DNA of 64,000 bases, from assembly GCA_020638285.1 (NCBI GenBank), contig JACKIV010000003.1, positions 248,001 through 312,000 on the forward strand, given 5' to 3'. Shown here piece by piece: positions 44,250 through 54,260 of the stretch. Source of the stretch: Rhodospirillales bacterium. GTDB taxonomy: Bacteria; Pseudomonadota; Alphaproteobacteria; Micavibrionales; Micavibrionaceae. Numbering within the stretch: position 1 is the first letter of the stretch; each line of letters starts with the position of its first letter. The notes beneath the pieces were generated by a model. That model ran no database searches and was not told the origin of the DNA. It saw only the letters and a list, made by a program, of their open reading frames with translations. A program made the translations under genes and the position numbers.

Positions 44250-46487
44250 TTATTTGACAATGAAATGCACAAGAGGAAGGGTTTGGGGCGCGGCGCGGGA
44301 TGGGGATTCCGAAACGGAAACGGACAGGCGGTGCGCGCCTTTTTTGACAGGCCAGAGGAATTTTCCATCGGGCGTGGTCCCTAGAAATGCGCCGTCGAGA
44401 GTCCATTGCGCCTTTTGACCGGGCATGAGGCCCGCAAGCTCAAAGCGGAATTTCTGGTATTTCTCCGGGATACGTGGATCCTGTGCGATGTGCAGTCCCT
44501 CCGTCGGACGCACCAGTTCCAACGGTCTTCCAGGGAGAGATGAAAGAGGGGCGCCTTCATCGTGGGTTCCCGGCGCAAACCATTCTGTTCGCAGAGCGCA
44601 AGGAGTGCTTGTCGTGCCGGGACGGATACAGCTTTGGGCCTGATGAAGCCGGGGGCTAAGGTACAAGGGGCGGGTCTGGCCATCGCGGTTGAGCAGAGCA
44701 AAAAGGCTTCGCATCGTCAGGGCTGGTCCTGTGGAGCCTGTCACCGTGTCCATCGGGCTGCGATCGAGATTTCCCATCCAGATCCCCACCACATAACGAT
44801 CGTCAAAGCCTGCAACCCATGCGTCTCGATACCCGGTCGATGTGCCGGTTTTGGCTGCGGTCTGAACAGGCAGGTTCAGGACGCTGTCCGATCCAAATTC
44901 GATCTGACGCGCGGTCGGGTCTGAAAGAATATTGGCCAGAAGGGAGGCTGTTTCGATGCTGTAAATCCGCCGGGATTCCCGTTTCCGGTCGGGAGACAGA
45001 CTCAGGCGCAGAGGGCGGAACAGGCCTCCATTGGCCAGCGCGGTATAGGCCTGAACCAGCGCGAACAGGCTCACCTCTCCGTCACCCAGAGCCAGCCCTT
45101 CATCGTAAACTGCCGCCCCCCGGTCAAGCATGTCAAAACCCAGCGCATGCAGTGTATTTAGATAATTTTGTGTTCCAACATGGCGGATTGTTCGAAGAGC
45201 CGGGATGTTAAGGGAATTTCCAAGGGCCTCACGCAAGGGAATTGGCCCATAATGGACATTGGAATAATTTCGGAAACGGTGGAGCCCGGAGCCGATGGCT
45301 TCGGCCAGAGGGGAGTCGTCGATCATTGTCCCGGCGGTCCAGCCTTTCTCAAGCGCGAGTCCGTAAAGAAAGGGTTTGAGAGCAGAGCCGGGTTGGCGCG
45401 GCGTCGTCACTGTGTCGATTTCTGCGCCCGGTGGCAAAGGAATTTTTTGATCCGGGCGCCGGGTTGCGCCGGAGACGACCCAGGCCAGAACGTCTCCGCT
45501 GTGTCGATCGACCACCAGCGCTGCTGCATTATGGACATTCCGGTGGGACAGAGACTTAACCCGTCGATCCAGCAGGGTTTGCGCGCGGGTCTGGAGGGTG
45601 GCGTCAAGCGTTGAGCGGATGGGAGATTTTCCCGGGAAATCGGCATTTTGCAGACGGACCTGCCTTGTGAAATGCCGGGATTCAACGGGATCGGGCGGGA
45701 GGGTCGGGGCAAGGCGTGCGGAATGAATAGTCTGGAGAGTCTGCGAATCGATAAGACCTCGAAGATGGGCCTGATTTGCCAAGGAATCAATTTTCCGCCC
45801 GACCTGTCCCGGATTTCGGTACAGATCATACCCGGATGGTGCGCGCGCCAGAACCACGAGCGCGAGCAGCTCTCGCGGGCTTAATGTGGACGGATCCCGA
45901 TCGAAATAATAACGGGCCGCCTGTACAATCCCGCGTCGGTTGGCGGCATAGGGCACCTGATTCAGGTAAAATTCGAGGATGGTGGCTTTGGATGTGGTGC
46001 GTTCGAGTGCCACGGCTTCCATCCCCTCTATCCATTTCGACCACAGGGTGCGAGGGCGGGGATGGAGAATCCGGATGACCTGTTCGGTGATGGTGCTGGC
46101 TCCGCGCACGGTTTGCCCATGACGTATGTTTTGCCAGAGCGCTCCGGCTCTGGCTCGCCAGTCCACGCCGCTATGATCGAAAAAACGGCGATCTTCCGAG
46201 AGCAAAAACGCGCTGCGCAAAAGATCCGGAAACGCATGAAGCGCGAGGATATCATCCGTGTTCCAATCCGATTGATAGGACAGGGTCAAAGGCGCGCCGT
46301 TGCGATCCGTAATGCGCCGACCTTCTGTCTGTGAAAGAAAAAGAGAACGGAAATCCGTATCCGGCGAATGGAAAGACAGGGCTGTCGCCATCCCGAGCAG
46401 GAGGAAAAATCCGCCCGTCAGAAACGCTATTGTCTGAAGACGTTTCCTTCTCCAAAAAAGGGGTCGTATCCGGAATGAAGGAGGCAC
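44250..46487 (-). CDS. pbpC: penicillin-binding protein 1C
   Basis: 745 residues from a GTG start with GGGGAAA upstream. An N-terminal membrane anchor (about 20-38) is followed by a glycosyltransferase domain with catalytic Glu in [15 protein letters not shown] and [11 protein letters not shown], then a transpeptidase domain with the active serine in [11 protein letters not shown], the SxN motif in GNSLNIP and KTGTST. The C-terminal 90 residues are the BiPBP_C domain special to PBP1C. It polymerises peptidoglycan in the periplasm. The alpha-2-macroglobulin gene ends 12 bases upstream; this pair is conserved in many Gram-negative bacteria. Confidence 0.96.
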   Translation of the reverse strand: MPPSFRIRPLFWRRKRLQTIAFLTGGFFLLLGMATALSFHSPDTDFRSLFLSQTEGRRITDRNGAPLTLSYQSDWNTDDILALHAFPDLLRSAFLLSEDRRFFDHSGVDWRARAGALWQNIRHGQTVRGASTITEQVIRILHPRPRTLWSKWIEGMEAVALERTTSKATILEFYLNQVPYAANRRGIVQAARYYFDRDPSTLSPRELLALVVLARAPSGYDLYRNPGQVGRKIDSLANQAHLRGLIDSQTLQTIHSARLAPTLPPDPVESRHFTRQVRLQNADFPGKSPIRSTLDATLQTRAQTLLDRRVKSLSHRNVHNAAALVVDRHSGDVLAWVVSGATRRPDQKIPLPPGAEIDTVTTPRQPGSALKPFLYGLALEKGWTAGTMIDDSPLAEAIGSGLHRFRNYSNVHYGPIPLREALGNSLNIPALRTIRHVGTQNYLNTLHALGFDMLDRGAAVYDEGLALGDGEVSLFALVQAYTALANGGLFRPLRLSLSPDRKRESRRIYSIETASLLANILSDPTARQIEFGSDSVLNLPVQTAAKTGTSTGYRDAWVAGFDDRYVVGIWMGNLDRSPMDTVTGSTGPALTMRSLFALLNRDGQTRPLYLSPRLHQAQSCIRPGTTSTPCALRTEWFAPGTHDEGAPLSSLPGRPLELVRPTEGLHIAQDPRIPEKYQKFRFELAGLMPGQKAQWTLDGAFLGTTPDGKFLWPVKKGAHRLSVSVSESPSRAAPQTLPLVHFIVK

Positions 46488-46499
46488 GAAAAATTTCCC

Positions 46500-49400
46500 C
46501 TATTCTTTCAATGGGATGGAATTCTCTGGTTCTACGGAAAGAATTCCTCCGGCGCTGCGCCCATAAACTTCGGGATCGTACATTTCTTCGGCACGGGCGG
46601 GCAGGGCCGCAAAGTGCCCTTCTGCAATAACCTGTGCGACATAAGACAGGTGATAATGTCCGGGCGGAAGGTAGTCGGCATAAAATCGTGCAGAATCATG
46701 ACGTAATTCCTGATGATAAAAACTCCATTGCGAGAATCCGTATTCACTCCAGTCCGTATATCTGAACCAAAACGAACCGCCTGCGGCTTGAAAATCGCCT
46801 TCACTGGCGTCGACGCCCGAGGCCGTAGCCAGATCCCTGTTCACGGGCTCCAACCCCGCAGGAACGGGGTCATCTACGACCAGAAAGTTCCGGGCGGCAG
46901 GGACAGAGAGATACAAATCAACCCTTACGGTATCGCCGCGTTTCAAAGATTCATCCGCGCCCAGAAGAGTCCAGCCTCCTTCTTTTCGGACGCTGTATTC
47001 ACGGCGCAGATCCAGTCCTGCATTCTGCTCCGTCAAATCAGGCGTTTTTGGCGCCGTACGCAGCCGCGCCGCATAATAGAGGCGTCCTTGTCCTGCGCGA
47101 TCAAGGGAAAGCGTGGTTTTCCGTCCAGGATCTTGTGAATCAATGGGGCGGATCAGGGAAACCGGTGCATCGGTAAAAGCAGAAAAAGAAGCCTCGCCAA
47201 GAGGTTTGGCGTCCAGTGATGCCTTGACGTGGAGATCAGGGGATTGCGCCTCATTCGCTTTGGCGTAATCGGCCACGGCGTTCAGGCAAAAAACATTTTC
47301 CTGCGTGTTGTTCCAGTGGTCGCGGTTGCCTCGACTTTGGGTGATTGCCCGCAAAAGCCGGAAGGATTTGTCTCCAATCAGGGTTTTTCCTTTCGGTTTT
47401 TCCTCGTAAACCGAAAATGCCGACAAAATAGCGCAATTATCCCGCAGGGGTGAGGCCAAAATGCGCGCATATCCATCGTCATAAATCTGATTGAAAACGA
47501 GCTTTCCGGAGGTCTCGTTTCCTGCGGATAGGATTGCTGCAGCCGTTTCGTGCGTCAATGTGTCCGTTCCCTCAAAATGCAGGGCAGCCATCAGGAAATG
47601 GGCCTTTCCAAACAGATCCATACGGGGCATGTGCGGGCGATAGCGATCGATATCTGCCTTTTCTATTTTTCCGCTGCGGGCCAGCGCCTCCAGAGCCACG
47701 GCCCGGACCGTCGAGGACATACCCTCCTGATAAAAATCAGGAGCAACGTCCTTGCGCAGGAAGGTCAAAAGGTAGGCGTGCAATTTCGTTTCAACGTCTT
47801 GCGGCACGGCATAGCCGTCGGCGCGTAGCCACGTAAAGGCTAAAGCGGTATAGGCGCTCAGATAAGGATCGGCGTAGGTGTCCTGCGGAACAAAATAAGC
47901 CATGCCGCCACCGGGAGACTGAAATTCTGTCGCCCGGGCAAGGATCTCGTCTGGAAGTTTTTCTGAATCTTTCCACGTAAAATGGTCATTCAGCCAGGGT
48001 TTGAGAGTTTTATATTGCGCCGCCATGACGGCACGGGTCAAAAGTTGCTCCCAGCACGGATAGGGATAATCCCGGATGTATCGGAAGGCGCCTTCGAGAT
48101 TCCCAATCACAGAGGGCGAGAGCGTGAGTGTTAAATCCCCGGAATCAGTGTGAATATCCGCAGGGAAAGCGATAGATTCCCTGATATGATTCTGGGTTGT
48201 TGTTCCATACAGTGCGCCGACGTCAGGAAGACGACTTTTCAGAACGGGCAGGGTATAAGTCAGCCCGTCCGAATCCGTTGAATCCGCCGCCGTAGCCCGG
48301 AAGGCAATGCGCCCTTCCGGATGGTCGCGTTCAAGTGGCAGAAGACTTGTTTCCAGTGGCAGAAAAACGCTTGCACGTTTATAGGGGGCCAGAGTCAGTG
48401 TCTCTGTTTTTTTAAGAGATTGGCCTTTTTTCAGGTCGCCCGAAGCTTCAATTTCCATCCGGATTGTACGTGTGGCATCGGTGCGGTTCATTACGCTGAA
48501 ACCGGCCTGAAAAACATCGCCTTCGCGGACCTGATTGGGCATGACGGGGCGTAGTTCGGTTGGACGATTGACCTTGAAGGTTCCCTCTCCGAGCCCCATG
48601 CGATCTCCGGGCGTTACAGCCAGCGCCAGAATGTGCCAGCCGGTCAGGTTATCCGGAACTTTGAATTCGATCTGTGCTCGGCCTTGTGAATCTGTTAGAA
48701 GAGAAGGATTCCAATAGCTTACGAATTTAAAAATATTTCGCATTCCTATATCTGTGCCGCCGTCTCCGCCCGGGTTGGCGCCTTTTTTCTCGAATTTCTG
48801 GCGGCCGACGAGGCGAGTCAAAAGGCTGTAATTTTGGACATCAAGCCCGTCCAGGCTGTTAAATCCTGTATAGGGATCAAACGCTGATCGTCCGCCCGTA
48901 ATCAGGTCAAAGACCGATTCGTCTAAAACGGCAACGGCCAGTTCCATGGGCTGCGGCGTTTCCGGGGCATTTCGAGGAGTGGCCTGAAGCGCGATCCGAA
49001 CGGTTTCTCCCGGGCGGTAGACGGGCTGGTCAGCATTAACGGCGACTGATATTTCCTTATACGGATCGACAACGGGAACAAGCACATAGCCCATGCGGAA
49101 AGCAGGTTTTCCCAGATCAATCTGCCCGGTTTCAGGCGGCGGGGATTCTACGCGAGGAGAGAAAAGCATGACGGAGAGGTAAAATCCGGGGAGGTAATCA
49201 GGCTTGACCGGGATTTCGATAATTGGCGCTCCGCCCTCGAGGGTCTTGACAAAGCTGTCGATGACGCCATAGCGCTCTACGGTAATGAGCGCTTGCGCCC
49301 CTGGCCAAGGATTTTTAATAAGGTATCTGGCTGTTTCTCCAACTCCATATGTTTTTTTCTCGGGGATGATCGGCAGCGCTGTTTCGGTTTGTTCATTCCA

Positions 49401-52400
49401 CTGAACATAGTCCGATCCCGTAACCCAGAAAGGCAAGACGGTTTTATGCTCCCGTTTGTTCGTGTCCGTAATGGTTGCACGGATTCGATATGCGCCCCCC
49501 TCTTGCGGTGTGAAAGCGCAAGACACAGGCTCGGTCGCGGAAGAGATCAGAGTGCAGCGGAACGCTTCTGCCCACTCTGTTGTTGTTTCATTCAGATAAG
49601 CGTTTCCGGCTCCCTTGACTTTGGCAACGTTGACCACCTCGTGCTCAATAAGAGCCTCTATGGGAACGTCGGAGAGCGGCGCTCCGTGAGCGTTGACAAC
49701 AATCGTCTCCAGAGCAACATTTTTCTCCGTTTCATAAATCCATTGTGGGGAGCGGATTCCGACCATGCGGTCCACGCCGGCGTAATCCGCTTTGGCGACT
49801 GCGGCCACGGATTTTCCCCGGTCGTCTTGCACGGCGCCTTCGACGGACAGGGTGCCGTAGACGATTTTTTCCTCGGGGAGGACAAGGGTTTCCTTCCACT
49901 GGCCCAGATCATCCAAAATGGCATCCTTTTGAAGAATCTGGATAGCGCCCGAATCCCCGTCAAAACTGTCGAAGACAAAATTTTTCGCCAAAGGTGTTTC
50001 AGGCACAAAGGGTCGTGCGCGTAATTCCACAGTCAGGCGGGCTGCGGAATCCGGATATGGGCCGCCTGAATGAAGTTTTGCTCCGATGTTCATCTCCATG
50101 GTTTCGCCGGGTTGGAAATGGGTGCCGGAGATTTCGCTTGTGACTCGAAAGGGCGCGGGGGTGAAATCACTGACCAGAACGCGAAGAGGATACAGGGTGT
50201 ATAAATCCGGATCCGAAGTGTCTTCCTCTGAGTCTCCGATAGTGTTATCGGCAATTCGGGCCCGTTGGGCGGCTTGTCCGTCGGAGGAAGAATCGACGGT
50301 CAAAAGAAAGTCATACCATCCGACGGGGGCCGTTTTTGGTACAGGAAACGTGCCTGAATAAGCGCCAAAAGAGGAGAGGTGAATATTCGGGATGTTGGCA
50401 ACGCTGTTACCCATTGGATCACGGATGTCGAGCGTATAATGCAGCTTGGGTGGGGAAACGAGACTCCGGTTATCCTGTCCGCGAACGTAAATCTTGTAAT
50501 GAATTGTATCTCCTGCCCGGTAGATTCCTTGCGCGGTCAGGCCCCATGCCTTGATATGGCGGTGTTGAGCGCGTGTGTCCGGGTAGACATCGCCATTCGA
50601 AATGCTCCACAGATCAACTGAAAATTCATTGGATACCGGCAAAATGGCAATGTCTTCGCCTCGCTCGGCGCGTAAAAAAAGACGTGTATCGGAATCCTGC
50701 CATTTTTTAACCCGTTCGCCTTGCGGATCAAGGATATCTGTGCCGGGCAAAACGGCCAGACCATCCGGCCCGGTCAGGGCGGATGTCCGAAGAATTCCGG
50801 GGGTAGCAAGCTCTGAAAGGGTTCCATCATAAAGGCCTACATTGACTCCGGACACAGGTTTTCCATTGCTCAGATCCGTAACCCAGGCGATGGATCGAAA
50901 ATGTCCGAGTTTGAGATGGACTTGCCAGGGCGTGACTTGCGCAAAAAATCGGCGCTGATACTCCCCGTGATGCGTGATCGGCTGTGTTTCAAGAAAGCCG
51001 TATGCGGCTCCTGGTTTTCCATTCAAAAGATCCCGTATCCCGAAAGGGATGGCGAATTGAAGGTCTGGAACAACAGGGATGGTGCGGAGTGCGGTAAGGT
51101 TTGCCTCGGATTCGTTTGCGGTTACGCGCTGGTAGTTGAGTGTAACTGTCTCAAGGTTGTTGACATAGAGCGGCACTTCGCTGTCCGTGTTTTTTTCCAG
51201 AACGGCAGCGCGGTGGATGATTTCAAAATTGGGTCTGCGGTGATCCGTCGCAAAATTCAAATTCAGGGGGTCTTTCAAAGGACGTCCGAATTCATCGACG
51301 ATGCCTTCGTCAGGGTATTTTCCATTAAGGCGCTGAAACCACGTAAAAATCCCTTTCGGATAGGGCTTTGATTTAAGGGTATAGTCCTGTGCGGCTTTGA
51401 GCCAGACCGGCAGGTTCACGAGATAAAGCGAGCCTTTGGCGTGGGGCTCCCTCAGACGCGACCAGTCCTGAGGGGCCCAGATAGAAGAGTCATCCCCTTC
51501 TTTGCTCCCGAGTTTTGGCGTGAAAACAAGCTTGTTTTTTAAAGCTGAACGCAGGACCGGGCTTGAAAACGCCAGAGAAACGGGAGCCATCGGATCGCAT
51601 CGGTTCGCCGGAGCAGGAGAGGTGTCCGGGGCAACAAGAATAACATTCCCGGCGTTGTTCAGGCACTGGATGCCCAGAAACCGAAACTCCGGAAAGGTAT
51701 CGAATGTCACGAAGGTTCGGTTTTCCGTTCCCGGCTGCGATCCCAGTGCAGAGACAAGGCCGGGCTCTATCCTGGCTGAAAAGGACGAATCAAGAGGCAA
51801 GGGCTTTGAAGGAAAGGCAATCCAGACCCGGCGTGCTTCTTCACCGGAAATGATGGTTTTCTGGTCGTCGCTGTGTCGTGAAAAGACCGTTTCGAAAGAA
51901 AACCATGATTTTTCTCCAGGAAGAGGGATCCAGACGGGGGGCTCCCTGTTCCCATCATCGGGGCGCATGGATAGGGGGATATGTGTTTTCGGGGCCGTAA
52001 CCGGAGAGAGGAAAACATGCGATTCGGCAGAGCTTTTTGAAACGGGCTGGTTAAAGACGAGTCTGATTTCGGGGGATCCCGGTCCACGCCATGTCTTAAA
52101 GGAAGACCATTCTATGGAGGGTCTTTGGGTTGTAAAGCTGTATGTGGCGGGGGCTGAAAGCGTTCCACCATCATCGGATGCCGCGATTTTTGTTCCGACT
52201 TCGACCTTGTAGGTTGTTGCGGGTTGAAGCCCCCCGGATTCGCTCAGGTTACAGGCCAGAGAGGATGAGCCAAGCCATCGCCACGCGCAGGTCAGGGCGG
52301 GCGTTATGGTGATTCCGACCTCTTCGGCGGTTCGGTCCATTCGCCCGAGCGGAACCACCGGGCGGCTGAATTCAATCACGATCTGGCGTGCATGAGGCAC

Positions 52401-52523
52401 GTCCTCGCCTTCAGGCGTTACGCGCAAAATCTCAAGGGTGGCGGGGGGATTTGCAGCCCATGCCGGGGGGAGGACTCCAATTATAATCAGAAGAAAAAAA
52501 GGGAAAAACGAAAAAGAACGCAT
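46500..52523 (-). CDS. bacterial alpha-2-macroglobulin
   Basis: 2007 residues from the ATG at 52523, preceded by GAGG; the frame is open to 52775 but that part overlaps pepA. The signal peptide (residues 1-23, ending AWA) is of the ordinary type with no lipobox, unlike the lipoprotein YfhM of E. coli, and the protein is about 350 residues longer. The sequence is a chain of macroglobulin beta domains. The thioester motif CWEQ is present in the segment DYPYPCWEQLLTRA, about two thirds along, so covalent trapping of attacking proteases should be possible. With the linked PBP1C it is thought to protect the periplasm after cell-wall damage. Confidence 0.95.
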   Translation of the reverse strand: MRSFSFFPFFLLIIIGVLPPAWAANPPATLEILRVTPEGEDVPHARQIVIEFSRPVVPLGRMDRTAEEVGITITPALTCAWRWLGSSSLACNLSESGGLQPATTYKVEVGTKIAASDDGGTLSAPATYSFTTQRPSIEWSSFKTWRGPGSPEIRLVFNQPVSKSSAESHVFLSPVTAPKTHIPLSMRPDDGNREPPVWIPLPGEKSWFSFETVFSRHSDDQKTIISGEEARRVWIAFPSKPLPLDSSFSARIEPGLVSALGSQPGTENRTFVTFDTFPEFRFLGIQCLNNAGNVILVAPDTSPAPANRCDPMAPVSLAFSSPVLRSALKNKLVFTPKLGSKEGDDSSIWAPQDWSRLREPHAKGSLYLVNLPVWLKAAQDYTLKSKPYPKGIFTWFQRLNGKYPDEGIVDEFGRPLKDPLNLNFATDHRRPNFEIIHRAAVLEKNTDSEVPLYVNNLETVTLNYQRVTANESEANLTALRTIPVVPDLQFAIPFGIRDLLNGKPGAAYGFLETQPITHHGEYQRRFFAQVTPWQVHLKLGHFRSIAWVTDLSNGKPVSGVNVGLYDGTLSELATPGILRTSALTGPDGLAVLPGTDILDPQGERVKKWQDSDTRLFLRAERGEDIAILPVSNEFSVDLWSISNGDVYPDTRAQHRHIKAWGLTAQGIYRAGDTIHYKIYVRGQDNRSLVSPPKLHYTLDIRDPMGNSVANIPNIHLSSFGAYSGTFPVPKTAPVGWYDFLLTVDSSSDGQAAQRARIADNTIGDSEEDTSDPDLYTLYPLRVLVSDFTPAPFRVTSEISGTHFQPGETMEMNIGAKLHSGGPYPDSAARLTVELRARPFVPETPLAKNFVFDSFDGDSGAIQILQKDAILDDLGQWKETLVLPEEKIVYGTLSVEGAVQDDRGKSVAAVAKADYAGVDRMVGIRSPQWIYETEKNVALETIVVNAHGAPLSDVPIEALIEHEVVNVAKVKGAGNAYLNETTTEWAEAFRCTLISSATEPVSCAFTPQEGGAYRIRATITDTNKREHKTVLPFWVTGSDYVQWNEQTETALPIIPEKKTYGVGETARYLIKNPWPGAQALITVERYGVIDSFVKTLEGGAPIIEIPVKPDYLPGFYLSVMLFSPRVESPPPETGQIDLGKPAFRMGYVLVPVVDPYKEISVAVNADQPVYRPGETVRIALQATPRNAPETPQPMELAVAVLDESVFDLITGGRSAFDPYTGFNSLDGLDVQNYSLLTRLVGRQKFEKKGANPGGDGGTDIGMRNIFKFVSYWNPSLLTDSQGRAQIEFKVPDNLTGWHILALAVTPGDRMGLGEGTFKVNRPTELRPVMPNQVREGDVFQAGFSVMNRTDATRTIRMEIEASGDLKKGQSLKKTETLTLAPYKRASVFLPLETSLLPLERDHPEGRIAFRATAADSTDSDGLTYTLPVLKSRLPDVGALYGTTTQNHIRESIAFPADIHTDSGDLTLTLSPSVIGNLEGAFRYIRDYPYPCWEQLLTRAVMAAQYKTLKPWLNDHFTWKDSEKLPDEILARATEFQSPGGGMAYFVPQDTYADPYLSAYTALAFTWLRADGYAVPQDVETKLHAYLLTFLRKDVAPDFYQEGMSSTVRAVALEALARSGKIEKADIDRYRPHMPRMDLFGKAHFLMAALHFEGTDTLTHETAAAILSAGNETSGKLVFNQIYDDGYARILASPLRDNCAILSAFSVYEEKPKGKTLIGDKSFRLLRAITQSRGNRDHWNNTQENVFCLNAVADYAKANEAQSPDLHVKASLDAKPLGEASFSAFTDAPVSLIRPIDSQDPGRKTTLSLDRAGQGRLYYAARLRTAPKTPDLTEQNAGLDLRREYSVRKEGGWTLLGADESLKRGDTVRVDLYLSVPAARNFLVVDDPVPAGLEPVNRDLATASGVDASEGDFQAAGGSFWFRYTDWSEYGFSQWSFYHQELRHDSARFYADYLPPGHYHLSYVAQVIAEGHFAALPARAEEMYDPEVYGRSAGGILSVEPENSIPLKE

Positions 52524-52704
52524 CACAAGTGTCCTCAAGGAGAGTCTCCGGAAAATTCCTGCGGGAGCAATGATACAGACACAGGATTCAAAATGGAACA
52601 AAAAGAAAACAACGAATGCAAAATTTTCAGTCTTTATTTTTTTCGGTGCGCTGTTAGGCTTGAGGCGTGCTTCGTGATTCTTCGAACAAGGATACCCTTT
52701 TCCG

Positions 52705-54243
52705 ATGAAAATAAATTTTTCCAAGGCGTTGGCTCTAAAAACAGAGACGATCGTTTTTTTGATCGCGGCGGACAAGGCCTTATCCTCTCAGGCGCAGGCG
52801 TGGAATACGAAAAGCGGCGGGTTTCTGGCGCGAGTTTTGAAGACGCACGGAAAATTTTCCGGAGCACACGGACAGGTCCTTGTGAGAACGCTTCCCGATG
52901 GGGCAGGGGCGGTCAACGCCGTGTTTCTGGGCATCGGCACACCGGAAAAACTCACCACGCGGTCGATTGAGATTCTGGGGGGAAAGCTTTTGGGGGCATT
53001 GGAAGGGGCAGGCATTGCTGCGGCCAGTGTGTTTCTTGAAGGCGATTGTGGAGCTTTTGCGCCTCCGGATGTGGCTACGCATCTGGCTGCAGGGGCCAAG
53101 CTTCAGGATTACCGTTTTGATCGGTATAAGAAAAATTCTTCTGCTTCCAGAGGGAAATCTTCTGTGCCCGAGACGCGGGTTCAAAAGATTTCGTTTGTTC
53201 TGGAAAAATCTGCTGTGGCTGAAAAGATGTGGTCTGGTCTTGATATTGCCACGGATGGGACCTTATACGTTCGTGATCTGGTCAACGAGCCGCCCAATCG
53301 CCTGTATCCGGACAGTTTCGCCCGCCGCGTTCAGGGTGACCTGACGCCTTTGGGCGTTGAAGTTACGATTTATGATGAGAAAAAACTGAAAACCATGGGG
53401 CATGCCGCGCATCTGGCCGTGGGCATGGGGTCGGATCATCCGCCGCGCCTTGTTGTTTTGCAATGGAATGGTGCCGGGAAGGCGACCCAAAAGGCAGGAA
53501 AAGGACCGATCGTTTTTGTCGGCAAGGGTTTGACCTTTGACGCGGGTGGCCTCAATCTTAAGCCGACGGGCGGAATTGAAGACATGAAACTGGACATGGC
53601 AGGGGCAGCGACGGTTGCCGGTCTGTTCATGGCTCTGGCGCGCCGCAAGGCCAGAGTGAACGCCATCGGGATTTTGGGTATGGCTGAAAATATGATTTCG
53701 GGGCATTCCTATCGGCCTTCTGACATTATCGATACTTTGTCGGGAAAGACGGTCGAGGTCGGGAATACGGACGCCGAAGGACGTCTGGTTCTGGCCGATT
53801 GTCTGACCTATGCCCAGAAAAAATTCTCACCGCGCGCGATGATTGATCTGGCGACCTTGACCGGGGCGATGATGGTGGCTTTGGGCAATGAATATTGCGG
53901 GACGTTTGTCAATGACGATGCGTTGTGGAGTCAGATGGATGAGGCCGGGCGCGAATCGGGTGAGAAAATCTGGCGGATGCCGCTGGACGAGGCATGGCGC
54001 AAGGAGGATGAGGGGACCATTTCCGATCTGGTCAATATCGGCGCGGGGCGTCCGAATGCCGGGGCTTGCACGGCTGCGGGGTTCTTGGAGCATTTCATTG
54101 AAGACGGAACGGTCTGGGCGCATATGGATATTGCGGGGGTGTCGTGGGTTAAATCCGCCCGGCCCAACCTGTCCAAAGGCGGAACAGGGTATGGGGTGCG
54201 CTTGCTGGATCGTTTGGTCGCTGCGCATTTTGAGGGGAGATGA
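52705..54243 (+). CDS. pepA: leucyl aminopeptidase
   Basis: 512 residues, typical M17 length. The N-terminal macro-like domain (1-180) is followed by the catalytic domain with GKGLTFDAGGLNLK, KLDMAGAATV and the signature NTDAEGRLVLADCL, which supply the two-metal site and the catalytic Lys and Arg. It removes N-terminal residues from peptides as a cytoplasmic hexamer; some members also bind DNA in Xer recombination. It is divergent from the A2M gene and converges with uvrD. Confidence 0.97.
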   Translation: MKINFSKALALKTETIVFLIAADKALSSQAQAWNTKSGGFLARVLKTHGKFSGAHGQVLVRTLPDGAGAVNAVFLGIGTPEKLTTRSIEILGGKLLGALEGAGIAAASVFLEGDCGAFAPPDVATHLAAGAKLQDYRFDRYKKNSSASRGKSSVPETRVQKISFVLEKSAVAEKMWSGLDIATDGTLYVRDLVNEPPNRLYPDSFARRVQGDLTPLGVEVTIYDEKKLKTMGHAAHLAVGMGSDHPPRLVVLQWNGAGKATQKAGKGPIVFVGKGLTFDAGGLNLKPTGGIEDMKLDMAGAATVAGLFMALARRKARVNAIGILGMAENMISGHSYRPSDIIDTLSGKTVEVGNTDAEGRLVLADCLTYAQKKFSPRAMIDLATLTGAMMVALGNEYCGTFVNDDALWSQMDEAGRESGEKIWRMPLDEAWRKEDEGTISDLVNIGAGRPNAGACTAAGFLEHFIEDGTVWAHMDIAGVSWVKSARPNLSKGGTGYGVRLLDRLVAAHFEGR

Positions 54244-54260
54244 AAAGGAGGTCCTTCACG

